DNA from: Pomphorhynchus laevis
Taxonomy: Eukaryota; Acanthocephala; Palaeacanthocephala; Echinorhynchida; Pomphorhynchidae
Direction of reading: 5' to 3'
Assembly (NCBI GenBank): GCA_012934845.2
Contig: WNNJ02003214.1
Span: 372,001 to 436,000, forward strand
DNA: 64,000 bases
This document shows positions 46,255 to 56,670 of this stretch, piece after piece. The first letter of the stretch is position 1. The number at the start of each line of letters is the position of its first letter. The notes under the pieces are model-generated. The model was given only the letters and a program-made list of their open reading frames with translations, searched no databases and was not told where the DNA came from. The position numbers were made by a program, and so were the translations under genes.

Positions 46255-46299
46255 GTATACGTTGCACAACAATTTAATCCTAATACGTGGAAGGATTGA
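46255..46299 (+). CDS. BK channel terminal exon with stop
   Basis: After acceptor ttttcag the frame continues VYVAQQFNPNTWKD and a TGA. Joined to ...HETDQ this parallels fly TDQVFVLMQFDPG. The protein would stop soon after RCK2, with none of the long C-terminal tail of vertebrate Slo1. The exon lies inside the inverted 4.3-kb unit and has a 45/45 identical antisense copy at 30797-30841. Confidence 0.68.
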   Translation, partial: VYVAQQFNPNTWKD

Positions 46300-46301
46300 A
46301 G

Positions 46302-46307
46302 AATAAA
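46302..46307 (+). terminator. Candidate polyadenylation signal of the BK gene
   Basis: AATAAA begins three bases after the terminal TGA; another AATAAA follows about 30 bp downstream. The site is plausible, but this hexamer is frequent by chance in such AT-rich DNA. Confidence 0.4.
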
Positions 46308-49300
46308 TAAGAAGAAATATGTAAACGTATAATAAATTTGTAAAATATTAACGTTATTAAACAAGAATGGTTTTGTTTTCAATATTACTCATGAAGTTTC
46401 AATAAAATGAAATTTTTTTATAAAGCAAAGAGATAATAAAGTAAAACAATTGACTGAGAAAAACATTTACAATACAGAAAAGTTCGCATATTAATAATGA
46501 AATTTTAATCCTGAATTTACTTATGGTATAAAAGCTTTATAGAACATTCCAAATAAAGACTAATCTCATATGTTATAGTTATATGCCATGCTACATTACA
46601 TATTTTATCCCCTTAGCTTTAAGGAGTAATTTCAAAATTTTACTTTTTAATTCTACCGTAATCGAACATTTATATTTAACAATTTTGCTTAAGGTAATTT
46701 TGTAAATTTAATGTTTGTGTAAATTAACACACAAAGTAATATGATCGTGTTACAAGTTAAGAAATATATTACAGCTTTATTTTAAAAAATCGTATCTACG
46801 ATACAATCGAATCCAAATTAAAGTAAATTTTATTTAGGTTAAATAACTATCTTACCTAAGTTAAAGTACAACCTTGTAAAATAAGCAAATATAACTGTTT
46901 CAAAAAAATTGATTTTTTTTGAAACAAGCCGTAAATTGCAAGCCTGTGAACTAAACAAATATTCCAGCAAAATTTAATTCAGCTTTTATATTTCAGCTTT
47001 AAAATCGTATATAATATATTAAATTTATCATAAAGTTAAAATTAATAAAGTTGTTAATTATATTTATATTAATTAATAATTAATGTAAAACACTTTAAAA
47101 TATTTTAGATATAACTAAATTATCGCACAAGGTAAAAGTGAAAGCTTATAAAATAAGCAAATATTCCAATATAAAATAATCAAATTTTCAAATATTGAAA
47201 ATTAAAAATACAATTTACTATCAATTCTTGTTTATCAGAACAAAGTTTATATCATGACAGATTTTTTACAATTTAATTTTATTAATTTTTTGTAATTAAA
47301 TTGACAAATCTTATGGGTATCATGATAAATTCTGATGTGTACGTGCTGCTTTCCGTGCTATGCACGAAAAATCAAAGTCATATACATGCCTTCTATGTAA
47401 TTGTTAATGTGATCAATTTTAATTAAGACGATTATATTTTACGATCTTATTTTTCATGCAATTCGATACTTTTTTCTATAAAAGTCGTTTTTAATTATTA
47501 CATCCTTTGTTTTCTTTATTTATGCATATTCATGTAATGATCTCCCAATGCCAAGATGCATTGAGGTAAATAAATCTTAAAACATGATATTAAAACAACT
47601 TTTAAGAGATAATAAGCTGAACGATCTTTTTGTAAATATAAGAAAGCTTTCTAAAGATATCATATGTTCAATAAATCAAAAATTAATTAACGACTATGAT
47701 AGGCTAAGTTGTATAATAGACAGTTATTGTAATACAAAATACTATAATCGTACAATAAATGTTAATAATAACAGTAGAAAATATACATTAACCATAAACT
47801 TCATTAATAAATGTATAGATAACATAAATATAGCCGGACTTTTAAATAATTCTAAAAGTAAAGAAATAATAGGATCAGATTTAAGTAAATATATTCCTAA
47901 AATAAGGTATAAACTCCTACTACCATTAGGACGAAGAATTTGTAATTATAATAAAGAATTAAAATCAATATGTAACGATAATATTAGAAACATGGAAACA
48001 GAATGCAATTGTAAAAGTCTTAGTTTTGATAAAATAAATGAACATATATGTACCCATAATCTAGAATTAATTGAAAATTGTGAATTAAGAAAGTTGCTAC
48101 CAAAAGGGTATAAATATAGATTAAATAATAGCAACGACAAAAATAAAATTTACAATTCGTTATATAATGACTTAAATGCTTACTTTAGTAAGCTGATTAA
48201 TAGTGAAAGCTCGAATATATCTAAGATAAACATTTAGAAAGATTATATATTTGATAAAATTAAAAATAAAATGAAAATATCAAACAATTATAAAAGGAAA
48301 GATGAAAAAATAAAGATATGTATACAGAACTTACTAAATTAAAGGTTAACTGTATAATAACAGCTATTGAAAAAGCTAGTAATAACTTTGTCTTCATATG
48401 CAAAAAGCTTTATTATGATATACTAACGAAAGAGGTTAATTCTAATGATTTAAATGTAAATCCAACATATGAAGGTAGTGAGTTAAGTTTAGAACCAACT
48501 ATTACAAGTCACTGTTTTATAATGGATAAAAAGGGTATGAAGGTTGAATAAGATTATAAAACTATACCTATATTATATTGGAATCCAAAATTACATAAAA
48601 ATCCAATAAAACCTAGGTTCATATGTAGTGCGTTTAAATGTACATTAAAACCACTTTCTGTCTATATGAATAAAATACTTAAAGTAATTAAAGCACATTT
48701 TAAAAAATATTGCAAGGTAATCGAAATTAATACTGGTATAAAACACTATTTCAGTATTAATTCTACAAAAGAATTTTTAGAACAGACAAAAGGAATAAAC
48801 TTTCAAAATATAAATACATACGATTTTAGTACGCTTTATACAAATCTAGATTTAGTAGATATTAAAGAAGGGTTAGTAAAATTAATTAATCTTATATTCG
48901 AAAAAAGATATACATATATGTTATAATAATTATAACGGCTATCTAACAAAAATAAAACCATCAAGTAAATATAAATATATGGATAAAATTGAATTAATAG
49001 AATCCTCAAATGTTTTGATAAATCAAAATTATTTGAAAGTTGGGACATCTATATTTAGACAAGTAAAAGGTGTTTCAATGGGTGGTGATAGTAGCCCAAT
49101 TATAGCTGACTTATTTTTAAGCTTTATAGAATATGAATTTGCTCATAACTGTGTAAAAACTAAATCTAAACTATAAAAATATATATGAAATTTATGTTTC
49201 AATACATTGATGATATATGTGTATTTAATTCTAATAACTTGTATTCAATTAGTGAACAAATTTATCCAGAAAGCCTTATTCTTAACAAAACCAATATTAA

Positions 49301-50030
49301 TGATAAAGAAGGTGTATATCTAGATATGAACATTAAATTAACATTAACTAAAACTACTATTAATTTATATCGTAAAGATGACATATTTAAATTGACAAGA
49401 AACATATTTTTGCATGAGCATTCATGCATACTATATAATATAAAATATAATACATTAAATAATAAAATTTTAAGAATTGCAACAATATGTAATGATATTG
49501 GCTTTCTTCAAAATCATTTAAATAATTTAATATATACATATTTTAAACTAGGTTACTATAAAAATAACATCAAGCAGAAAATAGTAAAATATATAAATCA
49601 ACACAATAATATAAAGAATAAATTTAAACTCTTAAGTGGCAAATTTTTATGGATGGATAATAAATAATATACTTTGTATTAGAATAAGATACTAGATAGT
49701 TATTTCAGAGGAAATTCATCATTAGCATGTATTTGACCCCGCTGCTATGTTGGGTAGAGGAGTTAGGGGACGAAACCTGATAGCATAGCAGCTCCTCCTG
49801 ATGATTTCTAATTCTTATTCCGATACAACGTCTGTTATTTATTAGTCAATTCATAAAAATGACGTTTATTTTAAATTTCATTTTTTTAAACTTGATTTAA
49901 ATTATAGAAAATCTAAAAACAATTATTTATTTTATTATTTAATTTTTAAATTTTGATTTAGCATTATTGTGTTTTGTTTATTTTATAATTATATTAAATC
50001 GTAGACTCAGTTAGCTGATTTGAATTATTA

Positions 50031-50738
50031 AAATTTAATTAGATATCGATATTAAGATTTACCAAATTCTCACACGAGGATTTAGCCGCAACGACTGTTT
50101 TGTCTGTTCATCAAAAAAATTTGTCTTTCAAGACATTCACGTTCAATTTGAATAAGCTTCCGAGTAATATTGTGCAAATCGGCATCTGGTCACGCTTTTT
50201 AAACAAATTGTAGATTTGGCTCTCTTACTCTGATTACATTTTTATTTGAATTAGTCAAGATTATTGCAATTAAAGGTAATGAAGCCTTTGGCTAAGCCTT
50301 GTAATTATTTTTAAAAGAAGTTATAAAATTTTTAATTAGTCAAAATTATAAAATGAAACAAAAATAATAAAAACATTTTCCAAATTAGGAAAAATAAATA
50401 AATTATTAATAATAATTAATAAATAATAATTTAATTATTATTAAATTATTATCAAGACTTGGCTTTGTCACTTAGATTACATTTTCACTTACATCCTTTA
50501 TTTATGCACACTCATGTAATGATCTCTGGACTATTGTATATTGTAATTTTTATGCCCAATGCCGAGAGGCCATGAGATAAATAAATCTTATCTTAAGGTA
50601 AATAAATCTTATCTTATTAATATAGATTTATAATAGAGTTCTCGTAATAACGAACACACTCCCTCATTATTCTTTTATAAACTTCGGCTTTTAGAGATCT
50701 AAACATTTTTAAATATGTTTCATGATTAAAAAAAGCTG
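50031..50738. other. Intergenic, between PLE copy B and DERA
   Basis: Apart from the PLE leader fragment nothing is recognised; the DERA 3' untranslated region must lie here. Confidence 0.6.
50485..50612 (+). mobile_element. PLE leader fragment
   Basis: Shares tttatttatgca, ctcatgtaatgatctc, cccaatgcc and gataaataaatcttatctta with the sequence just upstream of the PLE start codon in copy B (47.50-47.58 kb). The coding part is missing. Confidence 0.65.
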
Positions 50739-51680
50739 TCAGGCATCAATTTCACTAATCAATTTTATAACATTTCCCAGTAAGCTAGAAGCGCCTATCC
50801 TGAAAAGTTTAGGATTTAACCATTCGGACCCGAGTTCTTCTTTAACAAGCGTCATCCAATGAAAAGCTTGATTAACGTGCTTAATACCACCGGCTGGCTT
50901 AATGCCAATTTTAACTCCACCGGAAATTCGTTTAAATTTCCGAATTGCCTGTGCCATAACAAGGCCTCCAACTAGTTCAGCATTAATAGTTTCTTTACCA
51001 GTAGAAGTTTTAATAAAATCACTTCCGGCCATCATTGCAACCATTGAAGCTCTGTATACATTTTCTAAACATCCAAGTTCACCAACGGCTAAAATTGTTT
51101 TCATATGTACTTCACCAGTACATGTGATTCGCATTGCTCTTAATTCATCATATAACTCTTTCCATTTACCTTGTAAAACTAATGATCTATCGATTACTAT
51201 ATCAATTTCATTGGCTCCCTGATTTACAGCGAATTTAATTTCATTAAGACGACTTTCAAGTCCAAATTGTCCAGACGGAAATCCTGTGGCAACAGACGCA
51301 ATATTGATTTTCTTTTTAACATCTCTTACACGGGACGGATACACGCACACTGCTGCACATTGCACACCAGTGAGCTCTGGATCTCCCAAAATCCTACCAA
51401 AAGGGTGAATAGCCTTTTCTGTTAGGTCCTTTACAACGGAAGGAGTATCGTCACTGTTTAAAGTTGTAAGGTCAATACACTGAATGCATTTAATCAACCA
51501 CTGTTTCTGACATGTTACTTTTCGAATTTGAATACACTTTGCCCGGTACTGCAAACTATCCTTACAGATGTTTATATCCAACATGTTGGCATCAAATGGA
51601 ATACTTTGGCATGATTTGTGTGTTTCTTCCTCAATTTTGCAATTATTTACAAGCATTGTTTGATAGGATTTTGAAAACAC
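50739..51680 (-). CDS. DERA: Deoxyribose-phosphate aldolase (DERA / DeoC family), intronless
   Basis: Cleaves 2-deoxy-D-ribose 5-phosphate to glyceraldehyde 3-phosphate and acetaldehyde in the cytosol, the last step of deoxynucleoside breakdown. The 313-residue frame is close to the human length (318). Class I aldolase signatures are complete: EIDIVID (158-164) with the proton-relay Asp160; HMKTIL (192-197); the Schiff-base Lys224 in FIKTSTGKE; Lys261 in IKPAGG; and the phosphate-binding FRIGASSLL. Residues 62-82 (LIKCIQCIDLTTLNSDDTP) match LLKAVTFIDLTTLSGDDT in human. The start is the ATG at 51680; no better upstream Met is visible. The C-terminus is a few residues shorter than in human. The animal gene is normally split by introns, so a single open exon suggests intron loss or a retrocopy that stayed intact. 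Its AT-rich codon use matches the neighbourhood. Confidence 0.97.
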   Translation of the reverse strand: MFSKSYQTMLVNNCKIEEETHKSCQSIPFDANMLDINICKDSLQYRAKCIQIRKVTCQKQWLIKCIQCIDLTTLNSDDTPSVVKDLTEKAIHPFGRILGDPELTGVQCAAVCVYPSRVRDVKKKINIASVATGFPSGQFGLESRLNEIKFAVNQGANEIDIVIDRSLVLQGKWKELYDELRAMRITCTGEVHMKTILAVGELGCLENVYRASMVAMMAGSDFIKTSTGKETINAELVGGLVMAQAIRKFKRISGGVKIGIKPAGGIKHVNQAFHWMTLVKEELGSEWLNPKLFRIGASSLLGNVIKLISEIDA

Positions 51681-52362
51681 TAAAAATTTACGTGATTTAT
51701 CTAAAATTTACGAATTTTAGTTAATTTTACTGAAATCCTTATTATATTTCGTAATCAGTAAACTATTTTTATTTCGAATGCATTCGTCTAAATAAATTAT
51801 CATTCAATCCAAAAGCAATAAGATTTTATTGTAATAAAAGCTATCAATTGAAATTAAATTGATATCAATACTTTTTATAATTTTGCATTATAAATTTTTA
51901 TAATATTATATTATTAAATATTGATATATTACTATATTATTATATATAATATGTTGTATTTAATATATTATTATTTTAATAATTTTCATTATATTAAATA
52001 TATTATACATAAAATGGTAACGATACAATTGCTCGTTATGTAAATAGGAGAGATCGATTTTGAATTATCAAACGCTAAACGGTAACCATGATTTATCGGC
52101 CGGCAAGTGTTTCATTTCGAGTACATCCCCACCTAATTTTGAAAATCTTATGAAAATGTTGCAGCAAATATTTCATACATATGCATTTTACACTTCACTT
52201 ACATATTCGGAATTTCAAAATAGATACTTCTAAAATTTTATTAACAACTTTTAATATATTAGATTAAACCTTATATGTTTGATAAATGTTTCAAATGTTT
52301 TAAAACTTAAAGTTAGATCTAGCATTAATTCTAGTTTTGTACTAACGATACTATTTGATTAC
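51681..52362. other. Intergenic upstream of DERA
   Basis: AT-rich; presumably holds the DERA promoter, but no motif can be singled out. Confidence 0.55.
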
Positions 52363-52419
52363 ACTTGATTGTCGTTGTTCCCCTATTCCTGCAAATAACA
52401 GCATTTATACCCTCGAAAC

Positions 52420-53437
52420 ATGCAAGTAAAAGCTTCTATTACTTCTGACAATGGAGAATTACTTTCCCCAATCCCCAAACTTGTTAATCTGGGGATTATC
52501 AAAATAGTAAAGCCTTTAGAGAGGCACATGTTATACAACACTTTTCTCAGAGAATTTGTCTCTAAAATGAACAACCGAATAATTTTCAACACTGTTCGAT
52601 ATAACAACAGTGGTATTAAGATATCGTTCTCATCCCATGATTTCCTGGAGAGCTATGAGAGTTTTTCAACGCGAACTTTAAAGATTTGGGCGTATTCGAG
52701 TGCAAACCCATCCAAGCATCATTGAAAATAGCCAATCTTCCGGCTCACTTGGATGATGGGGATATTAAGATGAAAAAAAAACTTATAAAATTACTAACTT
52801 CCTCCCCCTGATAGAAAAAAAACGGCTTCCCGTTACCAATTGGTTTTTGTTCAGCGGCGATGGGACAGGCTGAGTTATTGGAAAAGACGACATGTAATCC
52901 CTTTATGGGCTTTAACCTAAAATTCGAAATTGTCGGCAGTGAGGAGTACACTTATCCTCACTGTAGTCGGTGCCATAAGTGGGGGCACTGGGCTTCCAGC
53001 TGTTCCCTACCGACTACATGTGGGGTGTGTAGTTCCTCTTCTTGCCCGGCTGCAGAGAGCGACACCAAATGTACGCCCCCCCCACATCCTGCTCCAACTG
53101 TGGGGAGAGCCACCCAGCCTGGAGTAGAAGATGTGTCTTCTTTAAGAAGTACAGTAGTTTGTTTCAATCTTCAGCCGCGAGGAAACCTGGGTCTTATTCT
53201 GGTGCCGCGACATCGGCTCCCCAGAATGCCTGTAGAGGTATGTCTGACCAAGAACTACTTCATGCTATGGACCTCAGATCGGCAGAGTCCAGAAAACAAA
53301 CAGAAGAGTTGGTGAAATCCTTACTTTCTGCTCTACTAGCGTCGCCGACAGTGCCAGCTAACTCGGTGATTCCTCCTTCCTCAGAAATTCCAGCTTCGAA
53401 AAAGAGGGGGGCTGCGGCCGATGCCGTTCCCCCTTAA
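52420..53437 (+). CDS. LINE ORF1 (gag-like) with CCHC knuckles, frameshifted
   Basis: Nucleic-acid-binding protein of the LINE. The N-terminal part (52420-52725) has no recognised motif. The region 52860-53150 encodes CSRCHKWGHWASSC (C-x2-C-x4-H-x4-C) and CGVCSSSSC. In a second frame from 53042 comes CSNCGESHPAWSRRC, the third knuckle. The Ala/Ser/Pro-rich tail ends at 53437. Three knuckles in this spacing are typical of R1- and Jockey-group ORF1. The change of frame between knuckles 2 and 3 shows the copy is no longer intact. Confidence 0.75.
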
Positions 53438-53605
53438 AGATCGGCAAAATGCTGAAGGACAAGATTAAAAGCGTCTCAAAGGGAAATTACGATAATGCCC
53501 GGGGGCAAGTACCTACTCTGGGCGGCGCTAGAGATGGATGGGGTAACCCCTCCACCTCTAGCTCTGTCTAGGGTGAGGCAATCCCCTTCCAGCTAAACTA
53601 ACACA

Positions 53606-54459
53606 ATGCAAAGCAATCAAGAGCCTTTTTCACTGAATATCCTTCAGTGGAATTCGGGAGGTGCTTCTGCCCTTAGCCTTTTATCTGGTAGAGATGCAGA
53701 TGTTATAGTCCTTCAGGAGACGCGGTCTATCCGTATCCCCCAGGACATTACTCGATTTATTCCCAAGCATATATCCACTCACTTCACTCCGTATATAATC
53801 CTCCTCACTCCTCTTCATCTCAAGGTCTTTTAACCTTAGTTAAATGCTCCTTAAGATCTTCCCTCCTTCTTAACTATTCTTGTCCAGCCCTATCTTGTTT
53901 AGCTATATCACTTCGTAAGAACGGTAAACGCATCAGCATAGCCAATATTTGTATACGGCCAGGAGAAATTCACAAGAACCGTGACCTCCTAAATCGTATA
54001 TTAGGTAGTGGCTATGACATGTTACTTTGTGACTTCAACGACAGAACTGGTCGTTGGATTAATGCAGCAAACCGCAGAGCCACGAACGACTATCTTATTC
54101 ATAAACCACCATCCCCCACCTTTCATTGCTCAACAACTAATTCGCTCCTCGACATATTACTGCTACATAAGAAGTGGTTGTTGAAACCCATCTGTACTGA
54201 GCAGTCGCGCCAACAACAGACCACCTCTCATGACCTAATTCGTTGGCGGTTAGAGGAAGATACGTTGATTAGGAGAAGGTTCCACTTTGATCCCATCAGG
54301 GTGGCCTTCTTTCAAGCAGCTATCCAACTTTTCCCCCGAATTGGAAATGAGAGTTTGACCGAATTTAATGCCTACTCTCTTCGCAAGCTACCGCGTTGCT
54401 TTCGACTACCTATAAAGAACGCATATACAATCCCACTCCAACTAAACTCAAGGTCCTAG
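53606..54459 (+). pseudogene. LINE endonuclease (APE-type) region
   Basis: Starts MQSNQEPFSLNILQWNSGG, with the N-terminal QWN motif and DVIVLQETR, whose Glu is the metal ligand in APE nucleases. A later frame (from 54019) has CDFNDRTGRW, matching the GDFNxHHxxW motif, then LDILLL. Two frames are needed, so the reading frame is broken around 53.83-54.0 kb. Confidence 0.75.
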
Positions 54460-54846
54460 CTAAAATGCTACACCTTTCTAATCTCTCTGTTTCCGCCAGA
54501 CAAGCCCTTTTGAATGAATACTGGAGCACTAAATATAGGCTCCAGCTGAGGAGGGCTAAGGCAAGCATTTCTCGCCTTTACCCTTCTCAGTCTTCCTTCT
54601 GGAAGATATTCAAGAAGAAGTTTGTCTGTTGGAAGGATAGAGCACTAGGTTGGATCGGTAGAATAGGCCTTGATAAAGTTTTGGAGGAGTCACTATCCCT
54701 ACACAATTATGGAGCCACTTAATCACCCCAACAATCCCGCCTTGGTGTGACTTCAGGAGTAGGGACTTGTCTGTTACAGATATCCTTAACTCCTGGGGGC
54801 CACTCCCGGGCACCTCCAGAACCCATGCGCCACTCTCCACTCGTGT

Positions 54847-55701
54847 TTGTCAGCTGTTGACATCCAGTCAGAGAAAGGAGGTCGCCATAACAATGCTATT
54901 AGCCTCCCCGTCCGACATTGCTGGAATAAACATCAGCGTCGTGTTTTTATACCTAAAAAGAAGTCGATTTCATGTCCTAAAGATCTGCGACCCATTTCGA
55001 TTCAAAATTCCCTCATCTCCATTTACGAAAAAGCGCTTGCGCGTAAAATCCGCGATCATCTAAGTAGGCGAAATTTAATCCCACCAGGTTTTCATTGGTA
55101 CGTAAAAGATCGCTCGCTCCATTCAGCAATAGGTGAAGTGCAACAGTTTTGTCAAGATAACAGTCATCAGCTTGTTGTGGCTGTTTTTCTTGACTTCTAT
55201 GCCGAATTTGACCGCATTTCCATTCCTTTTGTTATCACTTCTCTCAGGTCCCTCGGGTTGCCTGCGAGAATTGTTAACAGGGTGGAAATATTGCTGTACA
55301 CCAAGCGATTCTTCTATGAAGACGACCCTGATGCACGTCAGTTCTACCCTATTACAGGTGTGCCTCAAGGCTCCCCACTTTCTCCAATCTTGTATCTTGC
55401 TGCCTCCATTGAACTCTACAAAAAATTCAAACGCGATCAACATCTTGTGGTATACGCTGATGATACCACAGCCCTGTTCTCTGGACGCAGGTGCAAAGAT
55501 GTAGTCTCTGACATCAGCCGTTTCTTTACAAGATTAAAAGATCAGCTGCCCATTTCCAACCTTGTTTTAAACTCCTCCAAATCGCAGGTGGTTGTCTCTT
55601 ATGGCGCCCCAGCGACAAAGAAAAAACTCAAGAGATCAGCACTCTCAGCTCTATCTTCTATCCTGATTAATCAACCTCTTCTACCTTCACAAGTCGAGTA
55701 A
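54847..55701 (+). CDS. LINE reverse transcriptase domain
   Basis: 284-residue frame with RT motifs: DLRPISIQNSLISIYEKALA (fingers), VVAVFLDFYAEFDRI (motif A, catalytic Asp), ITGVPQGSPLSPILYL (motif B) and VVYADDTTALF (motif C, YADD near 55453). Catalytic residues are kept. The expected following motif KYLGFTITVNW is present near 55.7 kb but in another frame. The original start would be further upstream, joined to the endonuclease. Confidence 0.9.
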   Translation: MSAVDIQSEKGGRHNNAISLPVRHCWNKHQRRVFIPKKKSISCPKDLRPISIQNSLISIYEKALARKIRDHLSRRNLIPPGFHWYVKDRSLHSAIGEVQQFCQDNSHQLVVAVFLDFYAEFDRISIPFVITSLRSLGLPARIVNRVEILLYTKRFFYEDDPDARQFYPITGVPQGSPLSPILYLAASIELYKKFKRDQHLVVYADDTTALFSGRRCKDVVSDISRFFTRLKDQLPISNLVLNSSKSQVVVSYGAPATKKKLKRSALSALSSILINQPLLPSQVE

Positions 55702-56373
55702 AATACCTGGGGTTTACCATTACGGTGAACTGGTCAGCGAAAGCTGACCTGGATAGACTAAAACGTATCCTGAAGAGAGCTAGATGGGCCCTGGAACGGG
55801 CCCAACATCTGTCATTGAAAGAGAAACCCAAGTGCGCCTCTGGGGTACTTGGGCTATCTCGGGATTAGTCTTATTTTCAAGAGGACGTCCCCCAGAACAA
55901 AGACTAAGGTTTCTTAAGCTCCTCATCTCGAGATTACCGAGCATCGTCCGTCTCGATTGGATTCTTCGGGAGGGGGTGACAGACCCCGAGTGGTTCAGTT
56001 GGAGAGCGGCGTGTTGGATTGGCTGGGGGCTCAGATCCTGTTGGACCTGAGGCCATAACAGATCTGAAGACGAAAGAAATATTTACTTGGGAAGAACATT
56101 AACATTTCTTTTTTAGCATGTTTCCTTTTTTTAAATTAGCTATCTGTTGTCATTTATTTATTAAGAAAATCTTTATTATTATGATTAATTCTGTGAGTTT
56201 AACCTATCTTGTTATCTCAATTAACTACTTGCAATAAAATAACATACAACGTTATAAAAAGTCTTTGATATTAAAACTCTTACAAAAATTACAAATTCCT
56301 ACAATCTAACATACATACAACAATCGATTGCCCCGAATAATCGAATACCCCGAATAATCACACAATTTCCTGT

Positions 56374-56670
56374 TTGAATTCAACGAATATCTCTTTTACA
56401 CCAACAAAAAATAATTTTGAATACCCTTTCTACTGTTCATCCGGCAGCAACTTGATGCCGAAAGGTAAGCCCGCCCACGTAGCGAAGTGTTGCGGTTGCA
56501 ATGGACCAAATGCCAGATGTCTCAACTGTAAATGCAAGAAGGGCAATAAATCATGTGTGAACTGTGCAGCAGCGTCTTGCCCAAATCGAGCACTTATAAT
56601 GAATATTCCTTCAATCGAACACAGTAACGAGTTGCAAATGCATTCATCTATTTTTCACAACTTGATCTAA
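56374..56670 (+). CDS. Cys-rich N-terminal part of the RLE-type element
   Basis: Contains CCGCNGPNARCLNCKCKKGN then KSCVNCAAASCPN, eleven Cys in about 33 residues, a likely zinc-binding nucleic-acid-binding module. The same pattern recurs in decayed form at about 11.7 kb (KCCNCNSYAAKCIRC) at the head of the related element, which supports its being part of the element and not a host gene. Confidence 0.6.
   Translation: MNSTNISFTPTKNNFEYPFYCSSGSNLMPKGKPAHVAKCCGCNGPNARCLNCKCKKGNKSCVNCAAASCPNRALIMNIPSIEHSNELQMHSSIFHNLI

Larger units (their letters stand above)
2946..46299 (+). other. slo-1 / KCNMA1-like: Slo1/KCNMA1-type BK potassium channel gene, 5' incomplete (gene span)
   Basis: Channels of this family are tetrameric plasma-membrane K+ channels opened by voltage and cytosolic Ca2+. 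Exons on the + strand follow the family order: S1, S2, S3, S4-S5, pore, S6, RCK1, linker, RCK2, tail. Visible landmarks are the S4 motif RFLRAIRLI, the filter TTVGYGD, the RCK1 start HVVVCGEL, the RCK2 start HIVVCLF and a calcium-bowl-like QYVQDDNDDDTRFELY. About 940 codons are placed, against roughly 1,100-1,200 in the family, so the N-terminus with S0 is missing. It lies upstream of the window or unrecognised in 1-2945. All placed exons join in compatible phases except around the tentative exon at 3867. The protein is clearly diverged from vertebrate and fly Slo1 but keeps the gating architecture. Large introns are packed with retroelements; small introns are 46-54 bp. Confidence 0.9.
45744..50030 (+). 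mobile_element. Penelope-like element copy B with host terminal exon inside
   Basis: Mirror image of copy A. The left terminal repeat (45.74-45.97 kb) is inverted relative to the right one (49.7-50.03 kb); both ends carry the motif CAGTTAGCTGATTT or its complement. Between them lie the BK terminal exon, a leader, and the PLE protein region 47584-49667 with the same RT motifs as copy A (GGDSSPI, YIDD) and no GIY-YIG domain. The coding region is interrupted in a few places. It lies at the 3' end of the BK gene. Confidence 0.85.
52363..56100 (+). mobile_element. APE-type non-LTR retrotransposon (LINE, R1/Jockey-like), near full length but broken
   Basis: In order: an ORF1/gag-like part with CCHC knuckles (52420-53437), an endonuclease part (53606-54459), a reverse transcriptase (54847-55701) and a C-terminal region to about 56050. 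Its GC content is clearly higher than its surroundings. The parts lie in several frames, so shifts separate knuckles 1 and 3, endonuclease and RT, and RT and tail. No obvious poly-A tail or target-site duplication was found. A more decayed member of the same family lies at 20.96-23.79 kb. R1/Jockey membership is inferred from the APE-RT layout and triple knuckle. Confidence 0.85.

Noticed and set aside
50739-51680. DERA as bacterial contamination or recent transfer
   Set aside because: The protein matches animal DERA better than bacterial DeoC (IDLTTL, EELGSEWL), and codon use is as AT-rich as its neighbours.
55123-55443. 106-codon - strand open frame
   Set aside because: Antisense of the LINE RT domain.
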